NCBI GenBank assembly: GCA_964383905.1
Contig: CAYLJO010000124.1
Location: 1-17,724, forward strand
Reading direction: 5' to 3'
Length of the DNA: 17,724 nt
Origin: CAYLJO01 sp964383905
Lineage (GTDB): Bacteria > Acidobacteriota > Blastocatellia > Pyrinomonadales > Pyrinomonadaceae
In this document: one piece after another, positions 1 to 5,410 of the stretch
Numbering within the stretch: position 1 is the first letter of the stretch
Layout of the letters: every line of letters starts with the position of its first letter
Notes under the pieces: model-generated
What the model was told of the DNA's origin: nothing
The model's input: the letters and a program-made list of their open reading frames with translations, nothing else
Databases searched by the model: none
Program-made: the position numbers and the translations under genes

Positions 1-183
1 TCCGGCCATCCAGTTGTCGATCAGATACAGATCGAACCGGTTTACCCGCGCCAGCAGCAGCGCGGCGTCGTAGCTCTCGGCGGCAACGACCGTGTAATTG
101 CTCCGAGCCAGTACGTAAGTCACGAGTTCGCGAATATCCTCGTCGTCTTCTACATATAGGATATAACCGGCCGAAGAGCTCAT
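1..183 (-). CDS. Response regulator receiver domain protein (partial, 3' end off window)
   Basis: Only the first 61 residues are inside the window. They read as the first half of a CheY-like receiver domain. The acidic pocket is seen as VEDDED (E12, D13, D14) after the first beta strand, and the phospho-acceptor is D56 in LYLID. The family receives a phosphoryl group from a histidine kinase; what follows the receiver domain is outside the window, so the output is unknown. The ATG at 183 is preceded by GGTGGA about 9 nt upstream. A strong sigma-54 type promoter match lies about 115 bp upstream (298-313), and a sigma-54 activator gene is the next gene upstream on the same strand. This makes nitrogen- or stress-type sigma-54 control plausible. 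Confidence 0.85.
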   Translation of the reverse strand, partial: MSSSAGYILYVEDDEDIRELVTYVLARSNYTVVAAESYDAALLLARVNRFDLYLIDNWMAG

Positions 184-297
184 GTTAAGTAGTCCACCCA
201 GAGTTACATACCTCGTCGCGGCGGGCGGCAGAAGTATCCTCCTGCCTGACAACTCGACAATGCCTTTGCCTTGCGCCCGCGTGTCGCTTGCTCACAA

Positions 298-313
298 GGC
301 AACACGCTTGCCA
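298..313 (-). promoter_or_regulatory. Putative sigma-54 (-24/-12) promoter for the response regulator
   Basis: Read on the minus strand, the sequence is TGGCAAG, 4 nt, TTGCC. It matches the sigma-54 consensus TGGCAYR-N4-TTGCW at nearly all informative positions, with the invariant GG (312-311) and GC (300-299) ten bases apart. Transcription would start near 287, giving a leader of about 100 nt before the ATG at 183. Because GGCAA-N5-TTGCC is itself symmetric, a similar match exists on the plus strand, but no plus-strand gene follows it. Confidence 0.6.
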
Positions 314-369
314 CGGACGGCTAACCGTCAGCTAACGTCAATTTCCTTTATAATCAATAGCTGAGGAAG

Positions 370-415
370 TTGACTGAAAAGTGAGAGGGACTCGCGGGTG
401 ACCGTATTCAGTCAA
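370..415. promoter_or_regulatory. Inverted repeat, candidate upstream activator site
   Basis: Perfect 9-bp arms TTGACTGAA (370-378) and TTCAGTCAA (407-415) are separated by 28 bp. The centre lies about 105 bp upstream of the start predicted from the sigma-54 promoter at 298-313, the distance at which enhancer-binding proteins usually bind. The functional assignment is inference. Confidence 0.4.
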
Positions 416-505
416 ATGACGGGCGGTGGTCACAGCTGCGGATGGGTCGGTCTGATCGCGGTTTTCCAATGATTGTGACCGAGCCGCGAACAAAAAATTT
501 GAACC

Positions 506-540
506 ACAGAGGGCACAGAGGAAAAACAGAGGAGACAAGG
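506..540. repeat. ACAGAGG short direct-repeat array
   Basis: Three exact ACAGAGG copies (506-512, 515-521, 526-532) are followed by a degenerate AGACAAGG. The array lies just 3' of the sigma-54 activator gene. Similar CCACAGAGG-CACAGAGG strings recur between genes in many bacterial genomes; their role is not known to me. Confidence 0.65.
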
Positions 541-553
541 GATAGCTTGTTGG

Positions 554-2608
554 CTATGCCGGACGTGGCCGTGTAATACCCAACTTTCGCATCCGGTTAT
601 TGAGCGTCGTCCGGTTCAGGCCCAGACGGGCGGCAGCGCCCGCGACACCACCAATCACCCAACCCGTCTCACGCAAGACCTTCATGATGTGCTCGCGTTC
701 GACCGCCTCAAGTTTCACCGGCCTCTGAACCTGATTCGCGAGAACGACATTCGCCGATCGCTTCAACTCGGCCAGCGGGACTTCAAGCACGGAGCCGCGC
801 GAAAGAATCACGGCTCGTTCGATGAGATTCTGGAGCTCGCGAATATTACCGGGCCAACTATACGCGGTCAGTTCAGCCATCGTTTCGGCCGGGATCGTTT
901 CGATCGGTTTCTTCATCTGTTGCGCAAACCGCTGTGCGAAGAAGTGGACCAGCAGTGAAATATCTTCAGGTCGTTCACGCAGCGGAGGTAAAGCGATTGG
1001 AAAAACGTTGAGGCGGTAGTAAAGATCGCTGCGAAACTTTTTCTCGGCCACCAGTTGCGCCAGATCAGCATTGGTCGCGGCCAGCACGCGCACGTTCACG
1101 TGGATCGTTTTACTACTCCCTAACCGCTCGAACTCATGCTCCTGAAGCACGCGCAGCAATTTCGGCTGCAACTCAAGCGGAATCTCCTCGACCTCGTCGA
1201 GAAAGATTGTTCCGCGGTCGGCGAGCTCGAACCGGCCCTTGCGCTGTTCGACGGCGCCGGTAAATGCGCCCTTCTCATGACCGAACATCTCGCTTTCGAG
1301 CAGTCCTGTCGGAATCGCCGCACAGTTCACCTTGACCAGCGTATGTTCCCGCCGGGCGCTCAAATTGTGAAGCGCGCGTGCGATCAGCTCCTTGCCAGTC
1401 CCGGTCTCGCCGAAAATCAGAACCGTCGAGTCGGTGGGCGCCACTGTCTCCACATGCTGCAGCGCGCGCCTCAGAGTCGGGCTCGTGCCGATGATCTCTT
1501 CGAAGTTGTATTCCGTTTGAATCTCTTCCTGGAGGTAAAGTTTCTCTTCCTGCAGCTTGTTCTTGAGCGCATCGATCTCGCGATACGCCAGCGCGTTCTC
1601 GACGGCAATCGCGACCTGCTTGCCCACCTCGACGAGCAGCCCTGCGTCGTCTCCAGTGAAAGCGTTCTCGCTGAGCCTCCCGACACCCAGAACACCGAGT
1701 ACGCGGTCATGCGAGATCAGGGGGACAGTGCAGGTGGATCTGACCCCGGTACGTTTACCGAGGGGATCAGTTGAAAGATCCAAGTCGCCGATGACGGGTT
1801 GGCGTGTGGTGAAAGCGCGTCCCCCGGCGGTCCCCTCCAGATCAATGATCTCACCCTCAATAAACACGTCCTCGTGCTCGGGAAAATCCAGCGCCGTGAC
1901 CCGCAGCTTATTGATTCCCGGATCGTGAAGCGCGAGACCGGCGACGTCATGGGGCACCACCCGCCGGAGACAACCGGAGATGGCTGAGAGGAGTTCGCGC
2001 AAATTGAGATTCGAGACGAGCGTGTGGATGATCTCCAACAGCAACTGGCAGCGATCACGCTCGTGCGCCAGCTTCTGCTGATGACATTGCGCTTCGACGG
2101 CAACAGCAATTTGCGCCGCCAGCAGCCCGGCAAATTCGAGGTCGAGATGATCGTAGACGCCCGGTTTGTCGCTCCAGAAGTTAAGCACTCCCAGTCGTTG
2201 ATGGGCGGTCGTGAGGGGCAGGCTGCATACTGCCCTGACCGGATGATCGAGCAGAGTCTTCGCCAGCGGAAAGCGATCTTCCGACACGATGTCGTGAATG
2301 ACAGCCGGCTCCTGATTCTGCCAAACCCAGCCGGCGATTGAACCTTCCATCGGGACCTCGGTCGGCGCCGGCCACTTTGTGGGCTCGCACGTTTCCAGGA
2401 GGCGCAACCGCATCACGTTTCGCGAACTGTCGTGAAGCATCACCCCGAGGTGGCGGAAATTGAAGAGAGTCCGCAACCGGCAGGCGAGATCATGGAAGAG
2501 TCCCGATAAGTCGCGATGAGACGCGATCGCTTTCGAGAGCTCAAGCAGTGTGAGATATTGCTCCGGCTGCAAACCCGTGGCGGCGATTTGAGCGGTGGTT
2601 GTGGCCAA
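554..2608 (-). CDS. Sigma-54 dependent transcriptional activator, GAF-GAF-AAA+-Fis HTH
   Basis: This is a 684-residue bacterial enhancer-binding protein, which uses ATP hydrolysis to open sigma-54 RNA polymerase promoters. Two GAF sensor domains lie at about 30-175 and 190-340, followed by a coiled-coil linker at about 341-366. The AAA+ domain has Walker A GETGTGKE (400-407), the sigma-54 contact loop GAFTGA (447-452), Walker B TIFLDE (467-472), arginine fingers R544/R546 and WPGNIREL (585-592). A Fis-type helix-turn-helix is at about 655-678. The order resembles FhlA/NorR-like activators, but the GAF ligand cannot be read from sequence. The start is a TTG: no in-frame ATG lies near, and AAGGAG (2615-2620) sits 6 nt upstream of it. 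A 23-bp-spaced dyad upstream (2694-2724) may be an operator. Confidence 0.95.
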   Translation of the reverse strand: MATTTAQIAATGLQPEQYLTLLELSKAIASHRDLSGLFHDLACRLRTLFNFRHLGVMLHDSSRNVMRLRLLETCEPTKWPAPTEVPMEGSIAGWVWQNQEPAVIHDIVSEDRFPLAKTLLDHPVRAVCSLPLTTAHQRLGVLNFWSDKPGVYDHLDLEFAGLLAAQIAVAVEAQCHQQKLAHERDRCQLLLEIIHTLVSNLNLRELLSAISGCLRRVVPHDVAGLALHDPGINKLRVTALDFPEHEDVFIEGEIIDLEGTAGGRAFTTRQPVIGDLDLSTDPLGKRTGVRSTCTVPLISHDRVLGVLGVGRLSENAFTGDDAGLLVEVGKQVAIAVENALAYREIDALKNKLQEEKLYLQEEIQTEYNFEEIIGTSPTLRRALQHVETVAPTDSTVLIFGETGTGKELIARALHNLSARREHTLVKVNCAAIPTGLLESEMFGHEKGAFTGAVEQRKGRFELADRGTIFLDEVEEIPLELQPKLLRVLQEHEFERLGSSKTIHVNVRVLAATNADLAQLVAEKKFRSDLYYRLNVFPIALPPLRERPEDISLLVHFFAQRFAQQMKKPIETIPAETMAELTAYSWPGNIRELQNLIERAVILSRGSVLEVPLAELKRSANVVLANQVQRPVKLEAVEREHIMKVLRETGWVIGGVAGAAARLGLNRTTLNNRMRKLGITRPRPA

Positions 2609-2693
2609 ATTATGCTCCTTAGATCAGCGTCGCTCGAGCCCAACTTCTGCGGAGGCAGACCAAGTTGACCGAGCCGAAATTTCCTTCTCCCGG

Positions 2694-2724
2694 TGACCAT
2701 AACGGACCAAGTCAAATATGGTCA
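2694..2724. promoter_or_regulatory. Inverted repeat upstream of the sigma-54 activator, possible operator
   Basis: Perfect 8-bp arms TGACCATA (2694-2701) and TATGGTCA (2717-2724) are centred about 100 bp upstream of the TTG start of the activator gene. A site for autoregulation or for another regulator is possible. Only the symmetry is seen directly. Confidence 0.35.
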
Positions 2725-2834
2725 TCCACCCCGCGTACCCTCAAATTATCTATGTTAACCGGTGAAAACGCCAGCGGCCGAAGACCAGTCTCAAGGCGCG
2801 GATTGCGCATGCCGGGAGTAATTGTTCGAGGTGA

Positions 2835-2859
2835 GCGACCGTTCTCCGGTAGCGGTCGC
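2835..2859. repeat. Stem-loop, 7-bp perfect arms
   Basis: GCGACCG (2835-2841) pairs with CGGTCGC (2853-2859) across an 11-nt loop. There is no T-run on either side, so it is not a typical intrinsic terminator. It lies about 105 bp past the stop codon of the DipZ-like remnant. Confidence 0.35.
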
Positions 2860-2963
2860 AAACCGGCATTGTCCGAAGTAAGGCCGTGCCCTTCGATGTT
2901 GAATTGCTTATGTTGCTTGGTGTCCCGCTCCTTGTGCCGGGGCTGAATAGCCTCTGCCGTGGA

Positions 2964-3476
2964 TCAGCCGAACGTGAACGCAAAAGCCTCCACGCCCGAT
3001 TCGAGAAACTCGATCTCGAACTGTCGATCGGTGATGGGCTTCGGTTGCCGGATCAGCTGGTACAGCCGCTGTCCGGTAACCGTGCCGTTGCCCTGGTCGT
3101 CAACGTCAATTCCGTGAGCAGCGCCCGCCGGCTGCCCATCCAGAGCTACGCGGAACCGCACGGAACTTCCGCGCGCTGACGGACCCATGACGAGATGAAG
3201 ATCGCGGGCGTGAAAGCTGTAGGCGATCTGCCCGTTGGCCTTGTTCAGCACAGTGGCCTGTTTCTCCACCGTCCAATCACCCGACAGGGCCCACTGATTG
3301 AGGCTCAACCGCGCGGGGGCAGCATAGACGCGACGCTTGTCCAACTGTGTGCCGCCGGGAGACGCAAAGTTCTCGGTGCGCTCATAGCCGAGATAGTTTT
3401 CCGGAGACTGCAAGCTGCCCCAATCGGCGGCAGCTTCAGCACCACGGGCATCGACCGAAACCAGTTCCTGACTGAG
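2964..3476 (-). pseudogene. 3' fragment of a DipZ/TlpA-type thioredoxin family gene
   Basis: The frame reads about 170 residues up to a TGA at 2964. It includes SPENYLGYERTENFASPGG (from about 3408), WALSGDW, YSFHARDLHLVMGP, RLYQLIRQ and EIEFLESGVEAFAFTFG. This is the C-terminal carbohydrate-binding-like domain found after the thioredoxin domain in DipZ-type proteins. The thioredoxin domain with its CxxC, and any membrane part, are missing. Upstream the frame runs straight into the remains of an unrelated oxidoreductase gene at about 3476-3490, where homology switches and frame changes. The open frame contains a TTG at 3413 and no credible ribosome site. I read it as a truncated, untranslated remnant left by a deletion that fused two gene ends. 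Confidence 0.75.
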
Positions 3477-3819
3477 ACGCCGATCGCCTTGGCCAGTTCG
3501 AGCACGGCTTTGCGAGCAGCTTCGTTGTCACCGGCTGCAAAGGCGGTCAGCTGTTCGCCATTCACTTTGCCCGTGCTCATGTGCTGGGCGAAAACTGTGT
3601 TAAAGGCCTTGACGACATGTGCGCGGGGAAGGACCTTCTGCAGCTTTTCGGCCCCGCTCGTCGTGAAGCCCACGGCCAGCTGAAAGTCAGGGCTGAGCGC
3701 ATTGGTCACGTCGATGACAGTCTTGCCGTCGGCCGCGGTTTCCAGAGCGCGCGCCAAAGGCCCGTTTGCAGGGCGGTGCCGGCCTTGCCGGACCCGATAA
3801 TGACGATTTTGTGCTTCAT
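3477..3819 (-). pseudogene. Internally deleted, frameshifted F420-type NADP oxidoreductase gene
   Basis: The gene keeps a good start: ATG at 3819 with AGGAG 5 nt upstream, then MKHKIVIIGSGKAGTAL, a Rossmann strand with a GxGxxG dinucleotide motif. After about 20 codons homology breaks and this frame stops (about 37 codons in all). In another frame the match resumes with GKTVIDVTNALSPDF, TTSGAEKLQKVLP, VVKAFNTVFAQHMS and AAGDNEAARKAVLELAKAIG, which is the central part of the NADPH-dependent F420 reductase-like family. The stretch between, some 50-60 codons in intact members, is missing, and so is the C-terminal third. Intact members are about 200 residues. The 3' side is joined to a DipZ-like fragment. 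Confidence 0.75.
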
Positions 3820-3941
3820 GTTGACTCCTGGTTAAACGGCTTCGATGCACGTACTGAAAGAGCTCTCCCGGCTGTCCACTTGCTCGGTAGTGGGCGGGGA
3901 CGCGGCCTAGGGGCATGCATCCCCGCCGATGGGGTTAGCCC

Positions 3942-3970
3942 GGCGAGCGGAACCCCGCTTGCGGCTCGCC
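3942..3970. repeat. Stem-loop downstream of the membrane-protein remnant
   Basis: Arms GGCGAGC (3942-3948) and GCTCGCC (3964-3970) are perfect, with a 15-nt loop that could add GCGG/CCGC pairs. It lies 27 bp past the minus-strand stop codon at 3997. There is no T-run, so a terminator role is uncertain. Confidence 0.35.
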
Positions 3971-3996
3971 CTCGAAGTCGCTGGCCAGCGTCCGTC

Positions 3997-4330
3997 TCAC
4001 CACCCAGCACGCGTCGCAGGAGTTCGGGTCAAGAGCACACGGCTCACGACCACGACCCACACGAGGCCGATGACGGGCGAGACGAACCGCGGATAGGCGC
4101 CGTCCGGTGCCCAGAATCCACCGCTCAGCCACGTCGTGCCGCCCAGCAAGACGAGCACGACGGCTGTGATCCCCGCCGCGAAGAGCGCCTTCGAGATCAG
4201 CCCGGCCCGCCAGAGCCCGAACGTCCCGGCCATGATCAGCATCGCCCGCGGGAACGAACTCAACACGACGAGGGCCCACGCGAAGTCGTTCAGTCCCGAT
4301 GTGAGCGTGTGATCTCCCGTTTTCAAGCTG
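3997..4330 (-). pseudogene. 5'-truncated membrane protein fragment
   Basis: The frame from about 4330 to a TGA at 3997 encodes about 105 residues with three or four hydrophobic helices (WALVVLSSFPRAMLIMAG, ALFAAGITAVVLVLLGG, FVSPVIGLVWVVVVSRVLL). It ends in a basic tail. It looks like the C-terminal half of a multi-pass protein of unknown function; the style reminds me of actinobacterial proteins, which I cannot verify. The frame extends to 4371, but that part overlaps an excisionase-like remnant on the other strand and has no ribosome site. Neighbouring genes are clearly decayed. I therefore call it a remnant; an intact small membrane protein is the alternative. Confidence 0.5.
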
Positions 4331-4402
4331 GGTGATATAATTATCAATCGCGTCTGGCGGATCAAACCCACCGATGTGGATGCCTACGTGCTAAAGTTCT
4401 AA
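4313..4402 (+). pseudogene. 3' remnant of an excisionase/HTH DNA-binding protein gene
   Basis: The plus-strand frame from 4313 to TAA at 4400 reads FKLG, then RVWRIKPTDVDAYVLKF. This fits the last strand and helix of MerR/excisionase-like HTH proteins, which usually end FKLG-x-xWRI-x-x-x-DL-x-A. The bases ATAATTATCAAT between FKLGD and RVWRI look like a small insertion. An in-frame TGA at 4310 removes the recognition helix. It marks a lost integrated element or regulator. The match is short, so confidence is moderate. Confidence 0.4.
4334..4341 (+). promoter_or_regulatory. Possible extended -10 promoter element for the small-ORF cluster
   Basis: TGATATAAT (with TG at 4333-4334) is a perfect extended -10 element on the plus strand. 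It lies about 65 bp before the ATG at 4404. No good -35 hexamer is visible. It lies inside the excisionase-like remnant. Confidence 0.35.
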
Positions 4403-4403
4403 C

Positions 4404-4682
4404 ATGGTTAAGCGCACACCGCACGGCGAAGGTCGCCACGCTGATGCTGGCAGGCCAACGAGCGAGGCAGCCGGCGATAAGACGACAGCGAATGAAAGCT
4501 ATCTGGATATTGAGAGCGGCAACTACATTTTCATCGGCCCACGCGGTCGCACTCACGTCTTTACGCCAGATGGGAAGCATCACACAAGCTTTAGGACCAC
4601 GCGAGCCAATCGGCAGAGCCGCGTGAGCAGTGGCAAGTGGGAGCGCATCGAACGTGATGACCTGCCTAACGAGTTAAAGTGA
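4404..4682 (+). CDS. Hypothetical protein, 92 aa
   Basis: This small basic protein has a central motif YLDIESGNYIFIGPRGRTHVF followed by TPDGKHHTSFRTTRANRQSR. I believe this motif recurs in short uncharacterised proteins, but I cannot name a family. There is no signal peptide or membrane segment. An in-frame TAA four codons upstream (4392) makes the ATG at 4404 the first possible ATG; the ribosome site is weak. The next gene starts one base after its stop, so the two are probably co-transcribed. The whole group follows a graveyard of broken genes, so it may be accessory cargo. Confidence 0.6.
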   Translation: MVKRTPHGEGRHADAGRPTSEAAGDKTTANESYLDIESGNYIFIGPRGRTHVFTPDGKHHTSFRTTRANRQSRVSSGKWERIERDDLPNELK

Positions 4683-4683
4683 T

Positions 4684-4932
4684 ATGGAAACAATTAAAAG
4701 AGAGAAAGTGGCATCGGTCGCGGTAATAGAGGCCAGAGTGTCAGAGGATGAGCTGGCCGTGTATGAAGCGGCATTAAATTACTCGCTCAGCACTTTGAAC
4801 GAAGCGGAGATCGAGCGGCGCTTCGGCGCATCCATTGACGAGATCGAAGGGATGCGCGACGACCTGCGAGAAATCTTAGAACAGCACGGCGAGGTTGTGC
4901 ATAAGCCCGAGCAGATGGCGGATAAAACGTAA
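4684..4932 (+). CDS. Hypothetical protein, 82 aa, acidic helical
   Basis: This acidic protein is rich in predicted helix: VSEDELAVYEAALNYSLSTLNEAEIERRFGASIDEIEGMRDDLREIL. There is no membrane segment. The ATG is one base after the TGA of the 92-aa ORF, which points to translational coupling. It precedes or overlaps a third small ORF. A basic-then-acidic pair of small proteins can be a toxin-antitoxin or other two-part module, but no known toxin or antitoxin motif is visible here, so no function is assigned. Confidence 0.6.
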   Translation: METIKREKVASVAVIEARVSEDELAVYEAALNYSLSTLNEAEIERRFGASIDEIEGMRDDLREILEQHGEVVHKPEQMADKT

Positions 4933-5170
4933 CAAAGACTTGGCAGACCTAGCCACGCGTCTTATGATCCGCAACAAAGTGCCCGGGCCATTCCCGTCGG
5001 AGTCAGAAGTTGACTTCGATACAAACGAGGAACACGTTAGAGTTCTCGTCCGGGAGAACCGATTTGCAGCAGTTCCATTTTCGCGAGACCTCTTCAGGGG
5101 CAATTATGATGCACGTCGGGGGGGCGCAGGGTTAATTGCTTGCGAAGCGCTTGATCCGGATGAGCAATAA
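4895..5170 (+). CDS. Hypothetical protein, up to 91 aa, start uncertain
   Basis: The third ORF of the small plus-strand cluster. Plausible content begins at KDLADLATRLMIRNKVPGPFPSE and runs through DFDTNEEHVRVLVRENRFAAVPFSRDLFRGNY. I do not recognise it. The longest frame starts at TTG 4895 inside the previous gene. A TTG at 4940, eight bases after that gene's stop, or an ATG at 4964 are alternatives; none has a clear ribosome site. Its status as a real gene rests on composition and position only. Confidence 0.4.
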   Translation: MCISPSRWRIKRNKDLADLATRLMIRNKVPGPFPSESEVDFDTNEEHVRVLVRENRFAAVPFSRDLFRGNYDARRGGAGLIACEALDPDEQ

Positions 5171-5381
5171 ATACAGTTGGAGTCCTTATGTCACAGATGG
5201 AAGGGTCATAATCCATTGTCTATTATTCGGACTACGGCAAGCGTCGTTTTTCCTGGCGGGCATTTCGGCAATGAGCGATTTTTGTAGCCAAATCACAAAA
5301 TCCTGTAGCCGCAGCTCGTGACCGGGATGTTGACGGAATAGCCGCTGTGACATTTGAGGGCCCTATTGTCATGGGACGGGG

Positions 5382-5397
5382 CCACAAAATATTGTGG
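5382..5397. repeat. Short hairpin CCACAA/TTGTGG downstream of mutS
   Basis: Six-bp arms with a 4-nt AT loop start 14 bases past the mutS stop codon. No T-run follows on the minus strand, so it may slow RNA decay rather than terminate transcription. Confidence 0.35.
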
Positions 5398-5410
5398 AGT
5401 CCACGCGCAT

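Larger units (their letters stand above)
184..553. other. Non-coding regulatory stretch between the sigma-54 activator and response-regulator genes
   Basis: I see no convincing gene in these 370 bases. They hold a -24/-12 promoter match (298-313, minus strand), a pair of direct repeats CTAACCGTCA/CTAACGTCA near 321-339, a 9-bp dyad (370-415) and a short ACAGAGG repeat array (506-540). The two short ORFs here lack ribosome sites and recognisable protein content. Confidence 0.6.
2609..2963. other. Non-coding stretch upstream of the sigma-54 activator
   Basis: No gene is supported here. The stretch holds the TGACCATA/TATGGTCA dyad (2694-2724), a direct repeat GACCAAGT (2658-2665 and 2705-2712) and a stem-loop with 7-bp arms GCGACCG/CGGTCGC (2835-2859). 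It separates the activator gene from decayed gene remnants, and its right part may itself be eroded coding DNA that I cannot recognise. Confidence 0.5.

Noticed and set aside
1136..1774. 212-codon plus-strand ORF
   Set aside because: It is an antisense shadow of the AAA+ and GAF2 parts of the sigma-54 activator gene, with no recognisable protein content.
3766..4335. 189-codon plus-strand ORF over the remnant region
   Set aside because: It is rich in R, P, E, D and H, with no domain, and is antisense to the oxidoreductase and membrane-protein remnants.
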